Positions 7,569 through 14,081 of a stretch of 14,081 nucleotides of DNA are shown in pieces. Origin of the DNA: CAYWNK01 sp047639615 (GTDB lineage: Bacteria > Planctomycetota > UBA1135 > GCA-002686595); NCBI GenBank assembly GCA_047639615.1, contig JBLIOL010000122.1, positions 1-14,081 on the forward strand, given 5' to 3'. Position numbers and translations under genes: made by a program. The notes under the pieces were generated by a model. The model worked only from the letters and a program-made list of their open reading frames with translations, was not told the DNA's origin and did not search any database. How positions within the stretch are numbered: the stretch's first letter is position 1; the number at the start of each line of letters is the position of its first letter.

Positions 7569-10558
7569 TGCGTCTATTCGCTCCGCTCGCCCTACTCCTT
7601 GCAGCCTGTGGTGGCGGAGGAGGTGGTGATAACGGCAATAACTATGACGGCCAACTGGGGGGCACCCTGCAGGTGCTGCCCTCGGGCAACACGCTCCTAG
7701 AGGCAGAACCCAACGACAGCGCCGATACGGCCCACGTGCTGGGCGCCTTGGATCCCGGTTCCAGCTACACGGTGCTGGCCCACACCACGGACGATGGCTC
7801 GGATCACTTCGATGGTTTCCTACTGACGGCGGCCACGCGCGTGACGGTCAACGTCAGCGTGACCGCGGCCAATGGCGCCGCCGACCTGGACATCCTGGTG
7901 GTAGACCCCATCAGCCTGCAGTTAGTGGAGGAGTTCATCACCATCGCGGCCAACGAGTCCGGCAGCTTCGTGGCCAAGGGCAGCTTCTTCCTCTTGGTCT
8001 ACGCGCCCACGGGCACCTCGGATTACACCCTGGACATCAGCGCCACGGCAGCTCCGGCCAGTATTCCTGAGGTGGAGCCCAACGACGTCTCCGCCGATGG
8101 CCAGTACCTGGGCGCCTTTGCCCTGGGCGACTCCCAAGATCTGTCGGGCACAATCGTCGGCACGGAGAGTGAGTTCTTCGTGCTCAACTTCCCCGATTCG
8201 GCAGACCTGCTGCTCTCCCTCACTGGCGGCACCCAGGACTTCGAGCTGCGCGTCTACGACGGCACCGCCAATCTCACGAGCCCGACCCTGGTGGCCAGCT
8301 TTGAAAGCGGCGTCGACCCCGAGACCGGCACGGTTCCGTTCGCAGCTATGAGCGTGGTCGTGGTCGAGGTCTACCCCTACCTCACCGCGGCCGGTCCTTG
8401 GAGCCTATCTCTATCCGCCGTGGCGCCCCTGCATGCGAGCGGCGGTCCGCAGGATGCCCAGGCACAGCTCTCGAGCCGCCCGCGCGGCTTGCTCGAACTC
8501 GAAGCCCAAGTGCTCAGCAAAGGCGCCTTGCGCCCAGCCTTTAGCCTGCCCAGCTTCCCCACCTGGAGCGGCGATGTAGTGCTCGCCTGGGATGCTCCCG
8601 AGAGCGAGCTGGCCAGCCGTGACGCGAGCCTAGCTCGCAGCGCCGGTACGCTGCTCGCGGCCGTTCCGAACGGCCCGCGCAAAGTGCACTTCGAGCTGCC
8701 TGCAAGCCTCTCCGAGCTCGAGGCCCAACGCTACACAACCGCCCTAGCCGCGACTCTTCGCGGCCGCCCCGGCGTGCGCTACGCAGAGCCGGACTTCAGG
8801 CTGCTGCCCTCGGCAGTACAGCCCGTCGGCCTGCCCGATACGGAACCCAACGACAGCTTCTACAACCTGCAGTGGCACTACCCCCAGATCCAGCTGCCCG
8901 CAGCCTGGGACCTGACCACCGGCAGCAACGCGGTCATCATCGCCGTGCTCGACACGGGCTCCACCCCCCACCCGGATCTGGTTGCCAGAGAGATCGCCGG
9001 TAAGGACATGATCTCGAACCCCGCCACTGCCGCCGACGGAGACGGAATCGACAACGACCCCTTCGATGTGGGCGACTCCAACGGCGTCAAGCCCTCCAGC
9101 TTCCACGGCTCTCACGTGGCGGGCACCATCGGCGCCGACACCAACAACGGCAGCGGTGTGGCCGGCGTGACCTGGTCCGGGCGCATCATGCACGTGCGCG
9201 TGCTCGGTATCGGTGGCGGTTCAGGCTTCGACATCCTGAACGGCATCCTCTATGCGGCGCGCCTGGCCAACAGTTCCGGCACCTTGCCGGCCCAAGCAGC
9301 CGACGTCATCAACATGAGCCTCGGCGGCGGCGGCTTCAGCCAAGGCACGCAAGACGCCTGCAGCGCAGCCAAGGCCGCCGGCGTGGTAGTCATCGCCGCG
9401 GCAGGCAACGAGAACTCGAGCACGCCCTCCTTCCCGGCCGCCTATGCCGACGTGATCTCGGTAGCGGCCGTGGACCTGCAGGGCAACCGCGCGCCCTACT
9501 CCAACTTCCACCCCACGGTGGACATCGCCGCCCCCGGTGGCAACACGGGTGCCGACCTGAACGGTGACGGCTACGGGGACGGCGTGCTTTCCACCAAGCC
9601 GGACGATTCGGTCGACCCCGTCGACTACACCAGCTACTCCTTCTACCAGGGCACCTCCATGGCCGCCCCGCACGTGGCTGGAGTCGCGGCCCTGGTGTTA
9701 GCCATGGACGGCGGGCTCACCCCCACCCAGGTGGAGTCGATCCTGACCGGCACAGCCACGGACCTCGGCGCTGCCGGTCACGACAACATCTTCGGCAACG
9801 GCTTGGTAAACGCCTTCGCCGCCGTGCAATCGGCCGCAGGCGGCGGCATGGGCGGCCCCGTGCTCTCGCTCACCGATAGCAGCGTGCTCTTCGACTCGGC
9901 CGTGGAGTGCCGGGTGGTCTCCGTGGCCAACGTAGGCAGCGGAACGCTCAACGTGGACACCCCCACCGCCAGCACCAACTCCGGCGGTAACTGGCTCAGC
10001 GCCACGCGCGTGACGATCCAAACCCCGGTTAGCAGCGACACCTCCGGCATCGACATTTGCGTCAACGCCGGCGCCCTTGCCGACGGCCTCTACACGGGCC
10101 AGGTCAACCTGGAAACCAATGCCCCAAGCGGTGGCAACAGCACCATCGCCGTGTCCCTCTCCATTGGTGGCGGCGGCGGCATCGTTGACCGCACCGTCTT
10201 CGTGCTCGCGGTTAACGCGAACAGCAATCCCGCGCAGACCGTCGCCCAGCGCATCGTGCAAACCGGCGGCAACCTCAGCTACAACTTCACGGGCCTGCCC
10301 CCGGGCGAGTACCTGATCGTGGCCGGCACGGACGAGGATAACGACGGCTTCATCTGTGACGACGGCGAGCCCCTGTGCGGCATCTACCCCTCCCTTGCGG
10401 ATGTGGTCATCCTGAGTCTGGGCGAGGACCAGATCATCGGCGGCTTGGGCTTCCCGCTCGGTTCCGTCAACTTCGGCAGCTCCAGCACGGAACGCCCCGA
10501 GTTCGCGCGCCTCGACTTCAACAGCGGTCCGGACGCGCACTCCCCCCAGCAACAATGA
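7553..10558 (+). CDS. Lipid-anchored subtilisin-family (S8) serine protease with N-terminal PPC-like domains
   Basis: Secreted serine endopeptidase of 1001 residues from the ATG at 7553. This start was chosen because it directly gives a compact signal peptide with lipobox L16-A-A-C19; upstream in-frame starts at 7523, 7493, 7466 and 7421 would add hydrophilic residues. After a Gly-rich linker come two PPC-like beta domains (about 50-163 and 173-292, each opening with EPND), then a propeptide-like segment (about 340-420), then the subtilase domain (about 430-760). The catalytic residues are visible: D467 (VLDTGS), H518 (HGSHVAGT), oxyanion N619 (AAGNEN) and S702 (GTSMAAPHVAG). C-terminal modules are an Ig/BACON-like domain (about 768-870) and a final beta domain (about 880-975) with a DEDNDG loop that may bind calcium. 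PPC domains usually follow the catalytic domain, so their position here is unusual. The substrate is unknown. Confidence 0.93.
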   Translation: MKATSLRLFAPLALLLAACGGGGGGDNGNNYDGQLGGTLQVLPSGNTLLEAEPNDSADTAHVLGALDPGSSYTVLAHTTDDGSDHFDGFLLTAATRVTVNVSVTAANGAADLDILVVDPISLQLVEEFITIAANESGSFVAKGSFFLLVYAPTGTSDYTLDISATAAPASIPEVEPNDVSADGQYLGAFALGDSQDLSGTIVGTESEFFVLNFPDSADLLLSLTGGTQDFELRVYDGTANLTSPTLVASFESGVDPETGTVPFAAMSVVVVEVYPYLTAAGPWSLSLSAVAPLHASGGPQDAQAQLSSRPRGLLELEAQVLSKGALRPAFSLPSFPTWSGDVVLAWDAPESELASRDASLARSAGTLLAAVPNGPRKVHFELPASLSELEAQRYTTALAATLRGRPGVRYAEPDFRLLPSAVQPVGLPDTEPNDSFYNLQWHYPQIQLPAAWDLTTGSNAVIIAVLDTGSTPHPDLVAREIAGKDMISNPATAADGDGIDNDPFDVGDSNGVKPSSFHGSHVAGTIGADTNNGSGVAGVTWSGRIMHVRVLGIGGGSGFDILNGILYAARLANSSGTLPAQAADVINMSLGGGGFSQGTQDACSAAKAAGVVVIAAAGNENSSTPSFPAAYADVISVAAVDLQGNRAPYSNFHPTVDIAAPGGNTGADLNGDGYGDGVLSTKPDDSVDPVDYTSYSFYQGTSMAAPHVAGVAALVLAMDGGLTPTQVESILTGTATDLGAAGHDNIFGNGLVNAFAAVQSAAGGGMGGPVLSLTDSSVLFDSAVECRVVSVANVGSGTLNVDTPTASTNSGGNWLSATRVTIQTPVSSDTSGIDICVNAGALADGLYTGQVNLETNAPSGGNSTIAVSLSIGGGGGIVDRTVFVLAVNANSNPAQTVAQRIVQTGGNLSYNFTGLPPGEYLIVAGTDEDNDGFICDDGEPLCGIYPSLADVVILSLGEDQIIGGLGFPLGSVNFGSSSTERPEFARLDFNSGPDAHSPQQQ

Positions 10559-11067
10559 GCTCCTCCCAATTCACCATAGCCAGCGCCCTCTTATTGCTGG
10601 GACTATCCACGGCCTGCCGCTGCACGGAACCCGCCGAGCCGCCCGCTCCCCAGGCACCCGTAGACGCCGGCCCCATGCTGCTCGACTGCCAAGAATTCCT
10701 CGGCGGCCAACACTCCGGCATTCGCTCGCAACAGCTGCGATTGGTGCGCACCCAAGCTGAATGGCTGAGCCTCTGGCGCGAACACAGCTCCCAACAGCTG
10801 CCCGCTCCGGAGCCGCCCAAGATCGACTTCGAGAGCCAGATGCTGATCGCCGTCTTCCTGGGCGAGCGTCCCACATCGGGCTTCGGCATCCAGCTGCAGC
10901 GCGTGCGCGCACTCGCCGGCGAGCAGGGCCAGGCCCCGACCCTGGAAGCCATGGCCCGTGAGAGCCGTCCCGATGCGGACACCCTGCAGGCGCAGGTCAT
11001 CACCACGCCCTTCCAGATGCTGCTCGCACCCCGCACCAGCGGCGTGTCCAGGCTGATTATGGAGTGA
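10555..11067 (+). CDS. PrcB-like lipoprotein, probable partner of the subtilisin-family protease
   Basis: A 170-residue lipoprotein whose ATG overlaps the protease stop as ATGA, so translation is almost certainly coupled. An upstream in-frame extension to 10375 lies inside the protease gene and is rejected. The signal peptide ends at C21 (S-T-A-C, slightly off consensus at -3, with Leu at -4). A Pro-rich linker follows, then a domain resembling the PrcB C-terminal family: TQAEWLSLW (66-74), then IDFESQMLIAVFLGERPTSG (90-109). The DF, IAVFLG and PTxG positions match the family pattern as I know it. In Treponema denticola, PrcB belongs to the dentilisin complex with PrcA and the subtilisin-like PrtP. 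Adjacency to a subtilisin-like lipoprotein makes a stabilising or maturation role for that protease the leading inference. Confidence 0.8.
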   Translation: MSSSQFTIASALLLLGLSTACRCTEPAEPPAPQAPVDAGPMLLDCQEFLGGQHSGIRSQQLRLVRTQAEWLSLWREHSSQQLPAPEPPKIDFESQMLIAVFLGERPTSGFGIQLQRVRALAGEQGQAPTLEAMARESRPDADTLQAQVITTPFQMLLAPRTSGVSRLIME

Positions 11068-11078
11068 TCCGGGCCTCG

Positions 11079-11116
11079 CCCCAAACCGTGGGGTACGGTT
11101 TGGGGTGACCAAACCG
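11079..11116 (+). promoter_or_regulatory. Two mutually exclusive hairpins around the GTG start of the metallopeptidase gene
   Basis: The 11-base arm CCCCAAACCGT (11079-11089) is perfectly complementary to ACGGTTTGGGG (11095-11105) around a GGGGT loop. The core of the second arm, CGGTTTGG (11096-11103), is equally complementary to a second CCAAACCG at 11109-11116, with loop GGTGA holding the GTG start at 11105-11107. Only one stem can form at a time. No T tract follows, so a simple terminator is unlikely; control of translation initiation is possible. Confidence 0.6.
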
Positions 11117-12184
11117 CACGCCACCACCCTACTACTGCTCCTCGCAACTACCTTGCCGGTGGCCTGCATGGCCCCGGCACCTAGTTCCCTGGTGCAGTCC
11201 CTAACCGGGACGGTTCGCGCTGAGACCATGGCGGAAGCCAACGAAGTCTCCAGCCTGCTGGAAACCCTGCAGCCCGCGCTGCTGGAGCTGCTGCCCGGCT
11301 CCCGCGAACTGGACAACCTCGACGTTTGGATCCAGGACGAGCCCACCCTCTACGCCTACCCCAGCGCTGGAACCAGCGACGCCGAAGGCCTCTGGGCAGA
11401 AAGCCACAACCGCATTCTCTTGGCCCGCGGCGCAGACAACCTGCAGCGCACCCTGGCCCACGAATTGGTTCACGCCCACCTGGGCAAAGACTGGAACACC
11501 CTTCCGGGCACCCTGGAGGAAGGTCTCTGCGACCGCATCTCCGAGGAGCTTGCACCGGAAGGCGCCGCACGCTTGCGCGCCGGCCGTTTGGCCAGCGCCG
11601 CACTGCTCTGCGGCAGCATTCAACTGGAGTTGAAGGTGCGCGAGACCGGGTCCAAAGAGGATTGGTCCGCGCGTATTGCCCTGTCCGGAGGTGTTCCTGA
11701 GGAGGAGCCCCAGAGAGCGGTCTTCCGCCTAGCAGCTGGGCTCTCGTCCACCCGCCTGGAAGCTTCCGCTAAGCGCGGCTACTACGGCATGGCCTACCTC
11801 CTGGTAGACCGCGTCGTGAGCCGCCGCGGACTGGAAGGCCTGCACGCCCTGTGTGTGCGGGCGGCGGACGAGGGCTTCGATGCCATCCCGCGCCCCTGGC
11901 TCTTGGAAGCCGCGGAGCTCGAGGACGAGCGCGAGGACTGGGGTCGTGCCGCCATGGCATCCATGGGCAGCGCCGAGCTCGCCGAGCTGATCAAGATGCA
12001 CCCGAACTTCGCCATCGATGCCCTGGCCAAGTACCTGAACGCCGCCGAGCTTGCGGGCACGCCCGCCGAGCAACTGGCCGCCATCGAAGCCGACCTGTGG
12101 ATCACTGATAGCGAGACCATGATCGACCTTGACCAGCACCCGATCGTTCGCGAAGCGGTACTGGCACGATTGACCGCGCGCTAG
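11105..12184 (+). CDS. Lipoprotein with gluzincin-type metallopeptidase motif
   Basis: A 359-residue predicted zinc-dependent peptidase, 37 bases after the PrcB-like gene. The GTG at 11105 is the only start that includes the signal peptide (Lys, hydrophobic run of Leu and Thr, lipobox P18-V-A-C21); the next Met is residue 22. There is no Shine-Dalgarno, and the start codon lies within the paired hairpins described at 11079-11116. The motif AHELVHAHLG supplies H119, E120 and H123, and LEEG supplies the likely third zinc ligand, E139, 16 residues later. This HExxH-(n)-E pattern is that of gluzincins. The remaining C-terminal half is helical and acidic, with no family I recognise. It is likely the last gene of the lipoprotein operon. 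Activity is inferred from the motif only. Confidence 0.82.
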   Translation: MTKPHATTLLLLLATTLPVACMAPAPSSLVQSLTGTVRAETMAEANEVSSLLETLQPALLELLPGSRELDNLDVWIQDEPTLYAYPSAGTSDAEGLWAESHNRILLARGADNLQRTLAHELVHAHLGKDWNTLPGTLEEGLCDRISEELAPEGAARLRAGRLASAALLCGSIQLELKVRETGSKEDWSARIALSGGVPEEEPQRAVFRLAAGLSSTRLEASAKRGYYGMAYLLVDRVVSRRGLEGLHALCVRAADEGFDAIPRPWLLEAAELEDEREDWGRAAMASMGSAELAELIKMHPNFAIDALAKYLNAAELAGTPAEQLAAIEADLWITDSETMIDLDQHPIVREAVLARLTAR

Positions 12185-12203
12185 ATCACGGAGGCCGCGT
12201 GAT
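12185..12203. terminator. Possible weak terminator between convergent genes
   Basis: ATCACG (12185-12190) and CGTGAT (12198-12203) form a six-base stem with a seven-base loop directly after the metallopeptidase stop, in the 37-base gap between convergent genes. There is no T tract on either side, so termination is suggested mostly by position. Confidence 0.3.
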
Positions 12204-12221
12204 GCGAGGGTACTCCGGTGC

Positions 12222-12719
12222 TCAATCGCCCCGGCTGTAGCGATAGATACCGCGCTGGCCCGAGGTCTCCTCGACCGCGACCATCAGAGCGTCGATGCGC
12301 ACGCCGGGGAAGCGCTCGGTGAGGCGCTCATGAAGCAGACGCCCAATCCAGGTGGAGAGGTTCTCGGAGCTGGTGTTGTTGATCGGTAGCACGATCACAT
12401 CACCCGAGGGAGCGGCGTAGAACTGGTCGCGATAGCGCACCTCCGTGACCCCATCGTCACGCTGCTTCACTTTGAGCTCCGGGTGCTTGCCCGGCAACAG
12501 GAGGTGCTCGTCCAGCCCATCGCAGATGGTGCGGATCACGGGCTTCACCTGAATGAAGTCCAGCACCAGCCCGTGACCGTCCAGGCCGCCTTGCAACTCG
12601 AGGGAGACCCGGTAGTTATGACCGTGCAGACGCTCGGTCGATCCGTCCGGAAAGATCAGGAAGTGTGCAGCGGAGAACTTTAGGTACTCCTTGGTGATGT
12701 CGATGGCCCAGCACTCCAT
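12222..12719 (-). CDS. PTPS-III type 6-pyruvoyltetrahydropterin synthase-like enzyme (probable folate-pathway FolB bypass)
   Basis: A cytosolic T-fold pterin enzyme of 165 residues. The ATG at 12719 is chosen because the upstream in-frame extension is Gly-rich, low in complexity and unlike the family. Zinc ligands are visible: H19 in FSAAHF and H32/H34 in LHGHNY. LDEH (69-72) and SSENL (117-121) follow the family layout. The QueD catalytic Cys position (CxxxHGH) is Thr28, while E29 gives ExxHGH, the signature of PTPS-III proteins. These are known to cleave dihydroneopterin triphosphate to 6-hydroxymethyldihydropterin and to replace FolB in some bacteria, including planctomycetes. The enzyme is longer than QueD (about 120 residues) because of an insert at about 75-112. 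The plain alternative is a queuosine-pathway QueD. It converges with the lipoprotein operon and is not part of it. Confidence 0.85.
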   Translation of the reverse strand: MECWAIDITKEYLKFSAAHFLIFPDGSTERLHGHNYRVSLELQGGLDGHGLVLDFIQVKPVIRTICDGLDEHLLLPGKHPELKVKQRDDGVTEVRYRDQFYAAPSGDVIVLPINNTSSENLSTWIGRLLHERLTERFPGVRIDALMVAVEETSGQRGIYRYSRGD

Positions 12720-12835
12720 GGGTTCTTTGGTGGTCTCGTAAGGGTCGCGGCTCGCGGGGGGAGCATGAGGGTAGGGGCAGACGGCTCCCCAAGAAACCTC
12801 CCTCGCGTTCAGCTTCCAGAAGTTCCCGGTCGATG

Positions 12836-12881
12836 CATGGGAATAGCCACCCCGCCCCCCTCCGTTGGCTATTCCCCCATG
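12836..12881. repeat. Near-perfect inverted repeat between divergent genes
   Basis: CATGGGAATAGCCA (12836-12849) faces TGGCTATTCCCCCATG (12866-12881). Eleven bases pair perfectly, and the outer CATG pairs if two C residues bulge. The 16-base spacer is pyrimidine-rich. It lies upstream of the - strand pterin gene and touches the ATG of the small + strand reading frame at 12879. It could be an operator for a dimeric regulator or an RNA hairpin. Confidence 0.7.
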
Positions 12882-13109
12882 TCCCCCGCCCCCCGACATC
12901 ACGCCCACTTGCCGGCCCTAGTCATCGCCGTCCTGGCCTGCCTAGTGGTCGCCGCTCTCCCCGCCAGCGCGGTCCAAGCCCGCCGGGAGAGCGCCCACGT
13001 GCTCCAACGGGCCCTAGCCACAGCTACACGCCCCATCCTGGGGCAGTGGTCCATACGCATGTCCCAGGGGGTCCACTGGGCCCTGCTGCAAGGACCCGTA
13101 AAGAGATGA
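12879..13109 (+). CDS. Possible small secreted protein of unknown function
   Basis: A 76-residue reading frame whose N-terminus looks like a signal peptide: a His/Arg-containing n-region, a hydrophobic stretch at about 11-28, and a plausible signal peptidase I site at ALPASA before residue 32. The mature part would be about 45 residues, basic, with no recognised family. G or C at third positions is high in the first half and weaker afterwards. The ATG is the first one downstream of the inverted repeat; a longer in-frame start at 12765 would read through that repeat. No Shine-Dalgarno is visible. It fills most of the otherwise empty stretch between 12720 and 13140. It may not be a gene, since that stretch also reads as structured leader RNA. 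Confidence 0.4.
   Translation: MSPAPRHHAHLPALVIAVLACLVVAALPASAVQARRESAHVLQRALATATRPILGQWSIRMSQGVHWALLQGPVKR
13030..13097 (+). other. Self-complementary region upstream of the amidohydrolase
   Basis: GCCCCA/TGGGGC (13030-13035 and 13039-13044) is a tight hairpin with a three-base loop. CAGTGG (13044-13049) can pair with CCACTG (13073-13078), and GGGTCC (13069-13074) with GGACCC (13092-13097). The last two stems share bases and exclude each other, as in attenuator leaders. In GC-rich DNA such pairings also arise by chance. Confidence 0.35.
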
Positions 13110-13121
13110 TCGCAGCTGGCC

Positions 13122-13127
13122 GGGAGG
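13122..13127 (+). promoter_or_regulatory. Shine-Dalgarno-like GGGAGG for the amidohydrolase
   Basis: GGGAGG ends 13 bases before the ATG at 13141, a slightly long spacing. Part of it (GGAG) could pair with the CTCC just before the start codon. It supports the ATG at 13141, where the DxHxH motif begins four residues in. Confidence 0.45.
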
Positions 13128-13140
13128 CTATTCTCCTCTC

Positions 13141-14046
13141 ATGGGCAGCATCGATTTTCACAGTCATTTCTTCTCGCGTACATTCTTCGAGACCCTAGCT
13201 GGCCAATCCTCCCAGCCTGGTGACACAGGCTCGCGCCTGGCGAACGTTACAGCTCGCACCGGCCTCGAACTCCCCGCTCCCAGCACCGCCGAGCATCTGG
13301 CCCGCTGGATAGCGGAACTCGACCAGCACGACGTCGAGCACCTGGTGAGCTTCGCCAGCGTCCCCGAGGAAGCCCCCGTCCTAGCCGAGGCCGCGCGCCT
13401 TGCCAAGGGCCGCATCACCCCTATGGCCCTGGTCAACCTGACCGCCCCCGGCGCCGCGGACATGATCCGAGGGCGCCTCGACGAGGGCTTCGGCGGCGTG
13501 CTGACCTTCCCCGCCATGCACCGCTATCACATCGCCGACGAGGCTTGCGCCCCGGCCCTAGCCGTGCTCGAAGAAGCGAACGCCCTGTGCTACGTGCACT
13601 GCGGCATCCTCGTCGTCAAGCTACGTGACCTGCTCGGCCTGCCGCGTCCCTACGACATGGCCTACGCGAGCCCCCTCAGCTTAGTGCCCGCCGCCAACGC
13701 CCACCGCGGCATCAACTTCGTCATCCCGCACTTCGGCGCCGGCTTCCTGCGCGAGACCCTGATGCTCGGCGCCCAGTGCGACAACGTTTACGTGGACAGC
13801 TCCAGCAGCAACGGCTGGATGAAGACCCAGCCCGTGCCCACGACCCTCAAGGATGTCTTCGAGCGCGCCATCGGCGCCTTCGGCCACGAACGCGTGCTCT
13901 TCGGCACCGACTCCGGCACCTTCCCCGCCGGCTGGCAGGTCGAGCGCTTCAAGGAACAATCCAACGTCCTCTGGGACCTAGGCCTGACCGCCAGCGAACA
14001 AGCCGCTGTCCTCAGCGAGAACGCGCGCCGGCTACTGAAGCTGTAG
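13141..14046 (+). CDS. Metal-dependent amidohydrolase (amidohydrolase-2, ACMSD-like)
   Basis: A cytosolic TIM-barrel hydrolase or decarboxylase of 301 residues, no signal peptide. The N-terminal DFHSHF supplies D5, H7 and H9. Further ligands are H153 (YVHCG), H197 (IPHFGAG) and D257 (LFGTDSG), the full set for the family that includes aminocarboxymuconate semialdehyde decarboxylase and related enzymes. The start is well placed because the metal motif begins at residue 5, as is usual in this group. Length is typical for the family (about 280-330). Substrate cannot be read from sequence; lactonases, decarboxylases and hydrolases all share these motifs. It stands alone on the + strand, separated from the lipoprotein operon by the convergent pterin gene, so it has no evident link to that operon. 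Confidence 0.9.
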   Translation: MGSIDFHSHFFSRTFFETLAGQSSQPGDTGSRLANVTARTGLELPAPSTAEHLARWIAELDQHDVEHLVSFASVPEEAPVLAEAARLAKGRITPMALVNLTAPGAADMIRGRLDEGFGGVLTFPAMHRYHIADEACAPALAVLEEANALCYVHCGILVVKLRDLLGLPRPYDMAYASPLSLVPAANAHRGINFVIPHFGAGFLRETLMLGAQCDNVYVDSSSSNGWMKTQPVPTTLKDVFERAIGAFGHERVLFGTDSGTFPAGWQVERFKEQSNVLWDLGLTASEQAAVLSENARRLLKL

Positions 14047-14053
14047 CCCTCGC

Positions 14054-14081
14054 CGACCATACCGAGCCGCGACCATACCGA
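14054..14081. repeat. 16-bp-period direct repeat running off the window end
   Basis: CGACCATACCGA occurs at 14054-14065 and again at 14070-14081, separated by GCCG, and the window ends at the last base of the second copy. It may be the start of a longer tandem array in which the assembly stopped. Confidence 0.8.

Noticed and set aside
10375..10554. Longer start for the PrcB-like gene
   Set aside because: It would lie wholly inside the protease gene in another frame; the ATGA overlap at 10555 gives a proper lipoprotein signal.
11079..11105. Ordinary rho-independent terminator after the PrcB-like gene
   Set aside because: The stem is strong but no T tract follows; it is followed at once by the next start codon, and an alternative pairing exists.
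12720..12908. N-terminal extension of the pterin enzyme
   Set aside because: The extension is Gly-rich and low in complexity, crosses the inverted repeat, and precedes a Met that matches the family start.

Overview
The window is about 14 kb of GC-rich, tightly packed bacterial DNA, almost all coding and nearly all on the + strand. Rare Shine-Dalgarno sites, a run of lipoproteins, tandem sulfatase-fold genes and a PTPS-III type pterin enzyme together suggest Planctomycetota or a similar high-GC Gram-negative phylum. That placement is an inference; there is no rRNA or other taxonomic marker in the window.

Region 1 (113-7367) holds three consecutive paralogous lipoproteins of about 800 residues. 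Each has a lipobox, a divergent beta-rich N-terminal half, an alkaline-phosphatase/sulfatase-fold C-terminal half, and a tail ending in an identical three-cysteine motif, CxCxxC. In all three the formylglycine Cys/Ser of true sulfatases is replaced by Thr (TxPSH). They lie 12 and 7 bases apart and read as one transcription unit.

Region 2 (7368-12184) follows a 185-base gap that carries three tandem 30-bp repeats, two or three of which offer a start codon for the next gene. That gene is a lipid-anchored, multidomain subtilisin-family protease. It overlaps by 4 bases a small lipoprotein with a PrcB-type domain, recalling the dentilisin (PrtP/PrcA/PrcB) protease complex of treponemes. Next comes a lipoprotein with a gluzincin metallopeptidase HExxH motif, whose GTG start sits between two mutually exclusive hairpins. 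Six consecutive genes are thus predicted lipoproteins, which suggests a cell-envelope module combining three phosphatase/sulfatase-fold enzymes, a protease with a possible partner, and a metallopeptidase.

Region 3 (12222-14081) looks like housekeeping sequence. A convergent - strand PTPS-III type enzyme (ExxHGH active site, probable folate bypass) lies next to a 420-base stretch holding a near-palindrome, a possible 76-residue secreted peptide and self-complementary RNA. A metal-dependent amidohydrolase of the ACMSD-like group follows. The window begins with an 11-G run and ends inside a 16-bp-period repeat, both typical of contig ends.

The best candidate for something undescribed is the tandem Thr-type sulfatase-fold lipoprotein trio with the shared C-terminal CxCxxC tail, next to the lipoprotein protease module.
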